From Eucalyptus grandis (taxonomy: Eukaryota; Streptophyta; Magnoliopsida; Myrtales; Myrtaceae), in the NCBI RefSeq assembly GCF_016545825.1, contig NC_052619.1, forward strand, positions 34,697,803 to 34,761,802: a DNA stretch of 64,000 nt, read 5' to 3'. The notes under the pieces were generated by a model that made no database searches, had not been told where the DNA came from, and saw only the letters and a list, made by a program, of their open reading frames with translations. Positions 33,871 through 46,052 of this stretch are shown one piece after another; position 1 is the stretch's first letter, and each line of letters begins with the position of its first letter. The position numbers and the translations under genes are program-made.

Positions 33871-36334
33871 ATATTCCGTATTTAATTTTGGATTAATGTC
33901 ACAAAAGATTCTAAACCGCCACATTCATGCTGATTTATTCCAGAACTAATATAAAAAATCACAAATTGATATACTTTTATAAAATAACCCAAATATTTGA
34001 CATATCACGAAAATCTCAAATTTGTATACATGTAATAAACTTATTTTATATGGGTTTCTATTAATTTTTTTCAATTAAATTGGATTATACTAATAATTAA
34101 AAATATCAATTAAAGGTGAGCAAAACAAATCAACTAAATTGGGAGGCTACAAAACCAAGCGGGCGGCAAGTTTGGTTTAATTCCTAGGAATGTTGATTCC
34201 TAATTTTGACAAATGGAATGGTGTTTAGGTAGTCTAGTTTTGCCCGAACCGATTGTTTGTTATTTATTTTTATATTTTTAAAAATGTCTCTTACAAACCA
34301 AAAAAAAAAAAAAAAAAAAGTCTCATGCATGGCCCCTCTCCTCTTTCAATATTTCCCTTTCGCCCCATGAGTGTCACACCTACAAATTGGATCGAAAACC
34401 AATCACTTCTAGTACCAATTTGGGATTTTACCATCCATTTGTAATAGGTATACCAATCGTAAATTTTCATAATATTAATAACATTTAACGGAAACCAAGG
34501 AAAGATAAATTTGTCACAAATGTTGATTCGAGGTTTTTAGTTAATGGTAAATTTTCATAGCCATATAATTTAGGGTTTTTTACTATCAAAAAATTAATTT
34601 TAGTTAAATTTGTTACAAATCTACCAATTTGTGTTTTTTATGTTATTAACCCTTTGTATTTACCTTATTGTCCCAAACTAGTGCATAAATGCCACATTTA
34701 ACTTAAATAGTTTTTCATGCCACAAAAAAAACCTCAAATCTTTAAAATTTTAGATTGAAAAAAAAAAAGATAGACACGCTTCTCTTTATCTCCATCGTAG
34801 TCATACAAGCCCCTACATTAGAAAGGAGAGCACATAACTAAGGACGTTTCATCATAAACCATACCTCCCTTTCTTAACGATAAAAATAAAATTCCACAAG
34901 CTTAAAAGACAGTAACTTTAATTTCCACAGGATAGATGATTCATATCAAGGCTCATAAGTAGAAGAAAACTTTATTAGTTTCTTAAGCCAAACATATAAA
35001 TATTTCAGTGCATCCATGGCATCCATGATAGAACCCTTTGACATTTTCACGACGAGCCATGGTATATACTTGGCTATTCAACTTTAATATAGTGCAAAGC
35101 GAGTCTAACGAGGTTAAGAGGATTCATCATTTTCTTCTTTTTCATGAAGTCTTCGAACAAGTATATCACTCCAGTGCACTTCAATTACACTAATATTAAT
35201 ATTGCAGCCAAATCGTAGTTTAGAAAAACAAATTAGCATTGATTAGTTGTTTAATTATGTTGCGTATATTCTCGTGAGAACCTAACTTTTATGGGGTTTT
35301 TATTATACCGAATTACTTAAAATAGATATATTTTGTTGCTAAAACCTTTCCGCAAATCGTTAGAAGGCGCGTCTTACTCGGTTCAGACAAAGAAGAAGAA
35401 GCAGAAGAAGAAAGTCAAACCTGCCACCTTCCAGATGTCAGATTCTCTATGGTGAGTGTACTCTCATTTTTGTTGAGAAAATAAATGAATTTCAATTGCA
35501 GATAACAATTTAGCATGGACTATTTTTAAAACTATGTTGTGTAGATTCTGGAAAGAACAAATTATCATGGTTTTCCTTTCTCATGTTGAAGCATCATGGT
35601 AAATTTTTCTGCAAATAAACTTGTACAAGGCACGTGCATTAAAATACATTAATCTTATTAAAAAGCAAAAACTCTCTGATTTATAACAAATTTCAACCCT
35701 AATCACCTTTAAAAGCATTAATCTTAAGTCAAGTTCCAATTTTTTGCTTAACACAAATTGTGGGTACTTCAAACCAAACCCCAAAAAGTTTATGTCCAAT
35801 GACACCGATGCTACGTTCATCCCACATGAAGCAAAACTTTATTAGAATTGGATTCTTCTTCTTGAATGAATCACGACCTTCAAGTGAACACTATTAGCAC
35901 AAAAACTTTGGCTTGGGTTACAATTTTAACTCAGTACTTTTGGTCTTATTAAAAAAGCAAAAACTCTTCAGTTGATAACAAATTTCATCCTCGAACTCAA
36001 CCTATATAGCATTTTTCATAGAAATTGAATGGGTTCAAATTTAGGTATCGAATAAAATTTCGAACTTTTTTCATGCAAAAAACTTGTGTCGAAATTGGGG
36101 TTTGAGTTAAAGTCGCTATTTTTAACAGGTTGGATCAGAATTTGGATGATGTTAAAATTAGTGCATGCAATTTAAGGGGAGTAGACCTACAAAAATAAAC
36201 CAAGAAAGAGAAGGAAAATACAAAAGTTGGGGGAAGACGAAAAGGATGGCTTTTTGTTGCCGTGATTACGACGGTGTCGTTTTTGTGTCTGGTAAAAGTT
36301 TGAGTGGAATGGATGAAAAAAAGGAAAAAGAAAA
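33871..36334. other. AT-rich intergenic DNA
   Basis: No gene seen. 'gtcaaacctgccaccttccagatgtcagattctc' at about 35412-35446 is a short third match to the duplicated segment family. A poly-A run sits at 34301-34319. Confidence 0.4.
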
Positions 36335-36760
36335 CCGCGATCTCCTTCCCCCGTCGCTTCCCTCCACTCGCACCGCTAGCGCGTGGCAACAGCACCGGCC
36401 ACAAAAGAGGCGTTAAGGGTAGCGCGTGTGCCGCACTCGTCTCCAAGAGCGAGTGGCCCGTAACTTCCACTGCGAATCTCCGCGATCGCATGCTAGTTTG
36501 AGGAGTCGCTTGATTTTTTTTTCCCCGCTTTTCCTTTTTTTCGCCTCACCAGTAGTCAACCGAAAAAAAAATAAAATGAACCTGCCACATTTCAGGTGTC
36601 AGATTATACATCTCTTGCCAGAGATTTTCACCACCGCGTTACGGTCAACACCTTCAAGACTTTTGAGAAAAAAAAAAAAAAAAAAAGAGGAAATTCGAGC
36701 TTTCCAAATATCATGTGTTCATGTATAGTGAAAGTTTAATATTCACATGTTTAATGTCAC
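36335..36760 (+). repeat. Promoter-like duplicated segment, copy 2
   Basis: The second copy of 33385-33870, same orientation, about 600 bp upstream of the bHLH start. The two have diverged by many substitutions and small indels, mostly in homopolymers. Confidence 0.75.
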
Positions 36761-37133
36761 AAAATGATTCCAATTCCATGACATTCCTGTCGCATTTATC
36801 CTCAAACTTATTTATTTATATCATTAAAAAATCCTAAATTGATTTATTTATGTAATAGATTGATGCATCGTTGTTGCATTTATCCAAAAAGCCTAGTTTT
36901 TTAAATTTTGAGAGTGGAAAATCTATTCAGCTAAACAAAAGCTCCCAAAAATTATTAAATGGGGGTGAATATATACCATGTAAGTACTGGTTTGATTTTT
37001 TAGAATGCAAAAATAAATTTGGGATGAGTGTGACAGCGTACATCAAATTAGAATTTATTTTGTGTATCAACTCTTTAATATTTTTAACAAAATGAGGAAA
37101 AGAAAACAAATCTCGCCAGTAATTGGTAAAAAA

Positions 37134-37142
37134 TATATATAT
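37134..37142 (+). promoter_or_regulatory. Candidate TATA box of the bHLH gene
   Basis: TATATATAT lies about 210 bp upstream of the likely ATG at 37352. It sits in generally AT-rich DNA, so support is modest. Confidence 0.3.
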
Positions 37143-37351
37143 TTTTTTGAACGAAAAAAGAAAGAAAAAAAAAAAAAAAAAAAGGGGAAACGAAGTCGGT
37201 TAGAGTGATGGTGTAAGCCCCATAGGTGCTTTCGTCGTTGCTCTTTCTTTCTGTTATAAAGTGCTGTCAACCCATGCAGAAGAACAGAGCGGGCGAGCTT
37301 TCGCGGTACTTGCAGAGTCGAAGTGGAGAAGAAGCCGATCGTCCGTCCGCC

Positions 37352-40337
37352 ATGAGAGCGCTCCAGAGATCGCTCGCGTGGCTGAGGCCGCTCGTCGACT
37401 CCGCCGCCTGGGACTACGCCGTCGTCTGGAAGCTCGGTCACGACCCTTCTTGTTCCCTGTACTCTCCCTTTTCCCTGATTCTCTGCGCGAGAACCATTGC
37501 TCCGCTGCCTGTTCATCCATTGTGGTGATGTTTTTTTTTGGAATTTTTTTCTGGGTTTGTATGCTTTCGTAGGTTCATTGAGTGGGTCGGTGCTGCTGCT
37601 GCGGAGGAGGAGGAGGAGGATCGAGGCTCGACGGCGTCAAGGTGGAGGAGCGAGGAGAGCCCCGCCGGCTGCTCTGCAGGGACCTCCGCGATCAGCACCC
37701 CGTGAGGACCAGAGCGTGCCGGGCCCTCGCCCTCTACCCTTCTTTTCTCCCTCTCTATTCTGGGTAAGCGTCGCCTTGCCTTTTTCTAGAAGCAAAGGAT
37801 GTGAAGAAATGATGCCTGACTGCGTTTTCTTTGGTCAGGATTCGCGGAGAGGTGGGGATATCGAACCGGCCCAGGTGGATTCGCGAGGCGAGCGCGTCGG
37901 ACTCGAGTTCTGTTCAGGTGGGGGCGGTTCTTGATCCCTTACTTTTCGATCGTTGCGTGTTTCCGCGCTGCTCTGCTCGCTCTTGAATTGCTCGGACGAA
38001 ATTGCCGGAGACCATCGGGCTATCGCTATCGTCTTTCTGAATTCTAGCCCTCTTGGTCAATACTCTGTCCCTTGGTGTCCATCAATTGAACTTGCGAGTC
38101 AAGTTACAATGCTGTGTTGGTAAATTTGGAGCTAGCAGTTCTCCGAATTGTGTGCTTTGCGTAACTAGACAATGGGTCATAGCCAGAAAAAATATGCAGT
38201 AGATTGATTGGGACAAGTTGCAATGTCCATGTGCATTTTTGCGTCACACTATGTATCTAGTCGAGTATATGATCGTGCGTTTGGACTGTTGTGCCGGTGA
38301 TTGCGTCGCATGTTTTACCGCTTGTTTTTATGATTATATCTGAGACGTTAAGAGAAGAAGAAACTTTCGACAGGAATTCACCGGAACAAGCGTTTTGATT
38401 TCTGTCGTCGGCGGCATCGTTGAGCTCTTCAGCGCCAAGCATGTAAGATGCACTTCCAGAATAGCATCCGCTTTTGTATGAAATTCTACTTGTTTGCTCA
38501 GAAGTTTCCGATGTTATGGTTTGGTTTTGAATTCGTCAGATGCCGGAAGAACCCCTTGAAAAAGAAATGATGACGACTTGGAGTCTCTTCTTGAGAGAAG
38601 CTGTGAATGCCGGGATCTGCGATTTAAGCATCGACGAACTCCTGATCCAAGAGTACTTTAAAATCTATCCATCTCCGCTCCACCTTTCGGGTTTGGACCC
38701 TGGACTGCCACAACTTCCGACAGGAACGCAAAGTAGCAACTATCCTGAAGGATCATCTAGTAGTTCTGATCTGACTACTAATGAGTACCCATCATTTGAT
38801 CTGCATAATATTTTGGGATATCTTTCCCAAGCTGGACTAATGAAACAGTCTGTTGTCGAATCCATGGGGTCTAAAGATTCCAAGAGTTTGTCGAACCAGA
38901 CAAATTTGTCGGGTTGTCATGTTGGGGCTGCAAAGCGTAAAGGTGTTGACAAACAACAGGAAGGAGGTAAATGCCAAGCAAAGAACCTGGTCACAGAGAG
39001 GAAGAGGAGGACCAGGATTAAAGAAGGGCTCTATACTCTCCGTTCGCTCGTACCAAACATATCAAAGGTCTACTAAATTTTTATTGCTTTACTCTGAAGA
39101 GTAATCCGTAATCCATTTCGTTCGGCATGACTTGATTCGAAGCTGTTTGCTGCAGTATTAAGGAATTTAACTTGTCAATCTGATCTTTCAGCTTCTCATC
39201 TTAAGTCTCTTTCTTGACTTAAGGACCTGCTAGAAAGATGCAATGCTTTTTATACATTAGAGTTGACAAATTGGTGATGTTGCATACACGGTGGAATTTC
39301 TCTGATTGACAGCAATTGCTATTTGACATAAGTATAATCATATTCAGGAGTCTATGCATTCAAAGATTGTCATCTTTAAAAGTTACATGCAGTAACAAAT
39401 TCTTTCGCAATCATGTTGCTCATTATTCTTTCTTGAAGAATACGTATATCCATCTGATCCTTTCCTGTGTTGACTAGATGGACATGACTTCAATCCTTGG
39501 GGATGCAGCAGAATACATAGTGAATTTAGAGACGGAGATGAGAAAGCTCAAGGAGGAACTAGAGAAATCTGAAAAAGAGTTATGCAGACTGAAGGATACT
39601 GACTCGAAGTCGCTGGCTCGAAGTGTGGGGCATGGCTGCAGCAAAAGCTTGGCCGGAAAACTGGATAACCTAGAGATTTCCCATCTCGACCTCAAGACAA
39701 ACCCAAAGGTGAACTGAGTCAGGCTGGCAGCTCAACTGTCATCTCACTGTTCCTCATGAATTGGGGACCGAGCATGTCATTCTGGTATCGTGCCTTGACT
39801 TTGTGGAACTAATGATTTCAGGCACAGGTGGAGGTGAACCAAATTGGGAATGGAGATTTTCTGGTCAAGATATTAATGTCGCAGAAGCACGGATGGTTTA
39901 CTGGGATGATGGATGGGATCAACTCACTGGGATATACTGTAGTGGATGCCAACGTCACCACGTTGAATGGAAAAGTTCTAGCCAATCTCATGCTCGAGGT
40001 ACGTTATGCAAACATTCTAATGAGGATATTGTGGCGATTGAGAGTAATTACAAAATTTCTTTCTTAAATAAGCTTCTGAGGATATTGGTCCATTCTACTT
40101 TAATTTGATTCTGCTTTGACTTGTGATATTTATGCTCCAACTCAATCATGTGCAGAACAGAAGTCATACACTGATGGGTTCTCTGTGCAATTCTTTTCCT
40201 TCATGACTTGATAGTTTCATGACTCTTGTTTCCAGTCGTTACTAAGACTGTTCTTGTTCTTCCAGCTGAGCGATGGCGCACTTCCAAAGAATCTGAGGGA
40301 ATCGCTGATGCAGCTAGCGAGCTTAATCAGTCAGTAA
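37352..40337 (+). CDS. bHLH transcription factor, bHLH90-like (8 exons; possible frameshift in exon 2)
   Basis: Exons: 37352 to about 37458 or 37436, 37573-37763, 37839-37917, 38374-38442, 38540-39067, 39478-39708, 39822-39998 and 40266-40337; about 480 aa. Exons 1-4 form a bHLH-MYC_N region (LRPLVDSAAWDYAVVWKLG; later VGISNRPRWIREAS; GTSVLISVVGGIVELFSAKH). Exon 5 ends in the basic region and helix 1 (NLVTERKRRTRIKEGLYTLRSLVPNISK). Exon 6 has loop and helix 2 (MDMTSILGDAAEYIVNLE) running into a coiled coil. Exon 7 is an ACT-like dimerisation domain (GNGDFLVKILMSQKHGWFTG). The last exon ends LMQLASLISQ. It should act in the nucleus as a dimer on E-box DNA. Odd: in exon 2 FIEWVG is in a frame one base off from CCCCGGGGGGSRLDGVKVE. 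Either one base is lost at 37589-37591, or an acceptor at 37581-37582 is used with a donor at 37437. All later exons join in frame. Confidence 0.85.
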
Positions 40338-40500
40338 GAACATCCGAGGCTATCATCAAGAGGTTGCAAGGTTTATGCAGATGTGTCTATGTACCCTTAC
40401 TTCCCTTCTAATCCACTGATATCAACATATAATTTCCCAAACATCTCAGATGCTTGCTTACTCCTCTTTCATCAGTTTAAAGCCAGTAGGAAACTGATTT

Positions 40501-40824
40501 TTATCTTCTCTTTGATTTTAGAATGAATTTGCATTCTAAATGTGATCGCCACCTGCGATTTGTGATGCTGGGCTTGTGAAGGTAGTGATCAACTTTACGT
40601 TTAAGCTCATTCATGGAGTACCGCACTTTGCCCTTTCGTGATTTCGATCTCTTGTTGCCTTTTGGTGATTTCGTAAACTCTTTCGAGGTAACCAAGTAGA
40701 TTGTTCTTCCAACCGAGTCTGCAGTTTTGACAGCGAGGGAAATTGTGAAGAGGAATGGCATGATACAGAAGGAGATGCAACAAATGTAGCATTTACACGC
40801 CGCTGCTTTTAAAGAACGGCCCAT
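40501..40824 (-). CDS. Hypothetical small basic membrane protein
   Basis: An intronless frame of 107 aa from the ATG at 40824 (an upstream in-frame ATG at 40977 would give 158 aa). Residues about 10-32 are hydrophobic (CYICCISFCIMPFLFTISLAV) and fit a signal anchor. The remainder is strongly basic (KSPKGNKRSKSRKGKVRYSM; ending KSKRR). It is convergent with the bHLH gene, with 163 bp between stop codons, and may overlap its 3' untranslated region. I do not recognise a family. The patterned composition and length favour a real gene, but chance is possible. Confidence 0.35.
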   Translation of the reverse strand: MGRSLKAAACKCYICCISFCIMPFLFTISLAVKTADSVGRTIYLVTSKEFTKSPKGNKRSKSRKGKVRYSMNELKRKVDHYLHKPSITNRRWRSHLECKFILKSKRR

Positions 40825-40977
40825 CAAAAAAGAATTCAACAAATGCAAACTTAAACTCGTCTGGATGGGTATGCCTGATTTGCTTATAGGATTCAACCTT
40901 GTTCTAGTGGAAATAAAGAATTCAACTTTGCTTACTTGACTATGATCAATATGTAGCTGATATGGGGTTAACGCCAA

Positions 40978-43900
40978 AACATGTGGTTAATAGATGCGAC
41001 TTTCAAATTTAGATGAATGTAGTTTTCAATATTGAATTTAACGATGCTCCGAATTTTAAAATTCCTTGGTACAATTTTACGATAAGTTATTATACTAATA
41101 TATGACCCTAAAATTTGTGTGATTGTGAATCTTTGAGTTTAAAATCATTATTAATCCCCTATAGTAATTCAATCTTCATATGGTTGGGAGTTCACTGTAA
41201 TCTTATTATTAATAATTGTTCTACTGTGGTCCTTCTGAAAAGAACATTATTTCCTATACGGAAGTGAATATTAGTTATATGGTTGGAAATTATAGTTTAA
41301 TTATTTGATAACATTAATTTTTGAATAAGTGCCACAACGATTCCTTTGGATAACTATTATTTTATTTTCCAAATAGAGTTATCTCTTCTTCTATTATATC
41401 CATGGTGATATTCGAGTGGATAATGCTTTGATAGAAAAGGAATTTATGAATACAGGGTGATGATTATTCTTCTATTTATTTCTAGTAACGATAAGTAGTT
41501 TTGTTTATTGATTCGAGAAAGATAATCATTTTATGAAATATTTTCTATTGTAATTTATAGTATATGGCTCTTTGTGATTTTATAGTTTTCTTTTATAAAT
41601 CTCTTGTGATCAGATAACATCATTTGAGCACTCTCTCCTGTCACTGTATTTGATGATGATTCCATTCTCTGGGCCGAAAGAGTTGGAACAAAGGGGTTCT
41701 TGGAGTTGTATAAAGGGATAGCCTAGGTGGTCCTAAAACTCCACTTTTCAAATTTAACTTAATATGAGACGTAGGCTAATTATATTTACATGTTATGCAA
41801 TTTTATTGATGCGGCCTGCTTACATTGCAATACTCAACAAAAATTGTATGATCTTCATTTGGGTGTCGGGTGATGGGGGGGAGAGATGGAGAGAGGACAT
41901 GAATCGATTGATGTGATATCATCTTAAGAGATTGCATTGGAGGCCAATATGGACAATCAATAGCTATTTAACAATGTTAAGTGTTGTAGTAAGCATTTTC
42001 CATCCATGATTTAATAAAGGCCTCAAATTGATCCACGTTTAAAAAGCCGAGGTATTTGATTAAGACAAAAAAAAATTAGTAATTTGTTAAAGGTGAAAAG
42101 TTCAAGAACTTGGATGTCATTACCCCAAAATTAAATGTCTAATCTTCGACATGTCACTAGGTGAATAATTTAAGATACAAAGAACACATGGTAAACTCAA
42201 TTTTTACTCAAGGTGATGATCATTTAAAGATGAAATATATTTACAAATTGATTTACAAAACTTCTCCCATCAGATGTGTGAGTCTTCAATAATGTCCATT
42301 GACATCCTTCTTAGTGCCAACCCGTGTCACCTAGTCTTTTGTATTGGGTGTGTGATTAGTTCTATTTTGCCTCTACCATCCTAGATTCCTAACAACTTGC
42401 TCAAAGACCATACCTTAATTGAATCTTCTCATCCTAGTGATCATTCCTCACCCTCATCGAATCATGGATAAATATAGTCTATCTACTCTAATGAAATAGG
42501 TCATGACCCGATTCTTTCTATAATGATTATGGGCCAAATTTTCAAAATGAGTACTCATGAGTCATAAGTAATCAGTCAAAGTGGAAACTAATGAGGAACG
42601 GGTCTTTCTTCTTAGAATGCACGATTTCTCTGGTGGTTAGCATCTCCCTCTCAATAAGGGAGGCTCTTGGGGTACGAGGGGGCAGAGTTCTTGCAAGAGT
42701 ACTATTTTTTAGCTAGGTACAAGATGGGTACTTCGGCTTTCTTAAGAGTTAAGTAAGGTTGAACAAGATCCTACATGATGTAAACACAATTCTTATAATG
42801 CAATTCCACAGGAGGATGAAAGAGATGTCAATGCGAAAGTCTGAGACCCAATCCCGTTGTTTGTCGTTTAGGTTAGATTTGTTATGAGTTCATTATTATT
42901 TAAGTTATTAAGCTTTTCCAAGCCCATCTTCCCCCAGTCCTACCCACTCCCTTCCATGAAACTTTCCTCTGGATAGTGACTGAATGATCAAGATAAACAA
43001 AATATTGAAATAATCCAATCAAGTTGCAGATTGAATTGTGAAGATCCATCAAATCCTTTCTAATTGGCTTACTAAACTTTCAATCCCTTTTAGGATATGT
43101 TATGTTCTGAATTTTGTTTTCTTGAATTTCGGAACTCTAGTGGATATGTGACAAAAAAAAATTGTATTCTACCAATAAAAAAAAAAAATTGATGTGGCAC
43201 CAATAATTTAATTTCTCACCCGTTACGCAAACTTGAAATTTGCATTTTGAAATATTTGTGTGGAGATATCTGGTTGTAATTTCATGAGGAATTCATTTCC
43301 TAAACCGAAATGAAATTCATGAATTTATGGAGAAAAAAGAAAGGGAAAATCAAAAGCTGCCACCTTTCCGTCGAAACCGACCTTGAGGCGCTCGCCTTAT
43401 CCTTGAGCCCCACGGAGTGATTTTGACTTTGACTTGTGCACCGTGGTCAGCTCTCCAGCTCCACGCGAGGGTGACGAAAGTCATACCATTTCGTCCCAAA
43501 TTACATTTACTCATTCTTTATTAAATTTATTTTCCAATTTTATCAACGTAAGACGCGTTCTTTTTTATTAATTGCTTGTTATTGTAATAAACGAAGCAGT
43601 AGAATCCATCTTGTACCTCATTTTAGAACAAGAGCAGACAGAGAATTTAAGTTCTTTCTTTTTGCTTCCCTTCCGCACGCCAAAATGTAATAAGTTAAAG
43701 AAGCTAAAGAAGCTTTACCAAATCTCAGTTCAGAGAGACGGAGAGAGGAAAATGAAAAAAAAAAAAACATATTTTATGAAAATTAAAAAAAAATTACATG
43801 TTAAAAATTACGAAAATATAACGGGTATGGCGGGCAACTTGCCTTGTCTCCGTTTGACACATTAAAAATTACGAAGTAAAATTATTTATATCATGACAGA

Positions 43901-44480
43901 TCATGTAATAATTTTAATATAGCTACAATTATACTAAATAGACTTTTAACAGGAAATTGAGTTCGTTAAGAATTGTCTCGCAATAAAATGATGACCACTT
44001 CCTTCGAAAACTGAATTTCTTTTAGGATGTTCACTATATTCATCGTTAGAGTAAAGTTCTTTTTCTATATTTACATATTCACCTTTAGATTGTTGATATG
44101 TATACTTAAAAAAATAGTGATATACTCTAATTTATTTCTAATATCACATATCCAAATTCAATAGTGAATATATCAAAAGCCATACTAATAGCCGTCCAAA
44201 TATATTTTTTTAGGACTAGTGTAAAAGGAAATCTCAAATCGGTACACCCATACTACATGTACCCTAAATTAATTTTTGTGTCGCAAAAATTTTCAAATTG
44301 ATATACCCATGCCGTATTACTCAAAATTAATTTTTGCCTAAATAATTCTGAAACTATATACCCGTGTTATATCTATCTCCCAAAAATCTCAGATATACCA
44401 CAATTTTTTGTAAATGTGGCAGAGATGTACCGGTCCGTGAGTCAAATATGGAGCGCGTGTATCCCGTTATGATTAACATG
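40978..44480. other. AT-rich intergenic DNA
   Basis: No exon or RNA gene recognised. 43350-43470 is GC-richer and echoes the 'ctgccacctttcc' motif of the duplicated segments at 33.4 and 36.3 kb. Frames at 43572-43865 are A-rich and unconvincing. Confidence 0.4.
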
Positions 44481-44586
44481 TTGTAGTGACATTAACCCAA
44501 TTTATTTTTAAGCGGCAGGGTTGGCAAGTGCCCAAAAGTCTACGGACAAACGAACAAAAGCGACCAATTAGTCCGAAGTCCGCACA

Positions 44587-44623
44587 CACGTGGCAACGAA
44601 GGAGGGCCGGGCAAGACACGTGG
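44587..44623 (+). promoter_or_regulatory. Paired ABRE/G-box motifs upstream of the DUF1645 gene
   Basis: CACGTGGC at 44587-44594 and CACGTGGA at 44617-44624 are 30 bp apart, 510-550 bp upstream of the ATG at 45134. ACGTGGC is the abscisic-acid response core bound by bZIP factors. Two close copies are the usual arrangement in responsive promoters. Function inferred. Confidence 0.45.
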
Positions 44624-45133
44624 ACCATGTCGTGTGAACGCAGAACAGGGCTGGCTCACTCCCTCTCTCGGTTCATAGACATCCCCGAAAGCTGTCCAAA
44701 AAACGACTGGTATCACGAGTCACGCGCAAAGCCTGACGCCCCCATTACGCGCTTCATCATCATTTCCTCCTCAAAACCCAAAACAAAACAAATTGTAATA
44801 ATGATGAATTGATTAGTTAATTAATAACTGAACAAAACTAGAAAAATAATAAAATATTAACCAAAATAAAAATGGGGGTATTCATATTTCGGGTGTGAAA
44901 AGGGGCCCGTACTTTCCCACCACAAAAGTTCCAAGCCGTCCTTATTAATTCCCGGGCTCACCGCCATTCTCGAAGCGTCATCCTCCACGTCCCTCTCTCC
45001 CGTCTTCCCCGTTCCCATTCATTTCCAGTTTTCCACACCCACAACCAAGAATCAGGCATAAAAGAAGAAGGCGAGATCGAGCGAGCGAGCGAGAGAGAAA
45101 GAGGATTCGAGTTTCAGTTCCAGTTCGGCGACG

Positions 45134-46052
45134 ATGCAAGCGACCCGCGAAGAGGAGACGACGGCGCAAGCGACCCGCCGCGAGGAGGAGGATTCGAGAG
45201 CGGAGGCCGGGACGACCGCGGCCGCCGACGTCTCTCCCTCCCGCCGCGGCGGAGGCCAAGACCCGGGAGAGCACGAAGCCGAGAATCTGAAGAAGCCGCT
45301 GCTCTCGGGACGAGGAGGCGAGGACGACAGGGAAGGGCAGCAAGAAAGAGAGGGTGGTGGCGGTGAAGAAGAGGGGGAGGACGAGGAGGAGTTCGAGTTC
45401 ACGTTCGCCTGCGCGGACCCGGAAGGCTCGCCGGTCGCGGCCGACGCCGTCTTCGAGAACGGCAAGATCCGGACCGTGTACCCGCTCTTCGGCCGGGAGC
45501 TGCTGTTCGCCCCGTCGCCGGCGCGGCCGCCGCTGAGGAAGATCTTCGTGGAGGGGCGCGGCTCGGCGTCGGCGTCGTCGTCGAGCAGCGAGGGGGAGGG
45601 GGACGAGCTGACCGGGGTGCCGGAGGAGACGTACTGCGTGTGGCGGGGAAGACAGTCGTGGAGGGCGAGGAGGCGGCGCCGGAGGGGTGCAGGAAGAGCT
45701 ACTCGACGGGGTTCTCGAAGCTGTGGCGGTTCAAGGAGCTGGCGCGCCGGAGCAGCAGCGACGGGAAGGACGCGTTCGTGTTCCTGAACCCTAAGAGGAG
45801 AGGGAAGGAGGAGAGGGAGAAGGAGGGAGGGAAGAAAGCGGCGGCGGGGCGGCCACCGCCGCCTCGAAGGGAGGGAAGAAGGGCCAAACGACGACGGCGG
45901 CGGCGGCGGCGGCGGCGGCAGCGCACGAGAAGCATTACACGAAGGCGAGGGCGGCGAAGGAAGGGGAGAAGAGGAGGTCCTACCTGCCGTACAAGCAGGT
46001 CGGGTTCTTCACTGACGTCAGCGGGATGAGCCGGAATGTTCATCCGTTCTAG
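45134..46052 (+). CDS. DUF1645 family protein (two one-base frameshifts)
   Basis: An intronless, GC-rich gene with its ATG at 45134 (A at -3). Conserved DUF1645 blocks appear in order: EEFEFTFACADPEGSPVAADAVFENGKIRTVYPLF, RPPLRKIFVE, then GVPEETYCVW in the first frame. GFSKLWRFKELARRSSSDGKDAFVFL follows in a frame one base shorter. HEKHYTKARAAKEG, SYLPYKQVGFF and MSRNVHPF-stop come in a third frame. Each change equals loss of one base, near 45643 (GTGTGGCGGGG) and near 45846-45853 (GCGGCGGGGCGG). With both restored the length would be about 306 aa, normal for the family. Rice DUF1645 members affect stress tolerance and grain size; the biochemistry is unknown. Since all conserved blocks survive, sequence error is as likely as a true lesion. 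A (GCG)n run near 45892-45918 encodes poly-Ala in the conserved frame. Confidence 0.85.

Noticed and set aside
37067..37572. Several open frames on both strands around bHLH exon 1
   Set aside because: Only the frame with LRPLVDSAAWDYAVVWKLG fits the family and splices onward; the others are shadows.
42600..42760. tRNA-like look of 'ggtggttagcatctccctc'
   Set aside because: No complete cloverleaf could be traced; no acceptor-stem pairing or T-loop GTTCGA in place.
44486..44812. 108-codon plus-strand frame upstream of DUF1645
   Set aside because: No recognised motif. It lies in the likely promoter with the ABRE pair.
44978..46043. Minus-strand and alternate-frame open frames over the DUF1645 gene
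   Set aside because: Shadows of GC-rich coding DNA. Conserved DUF1645 blocks are only in the plus-strand frames described.
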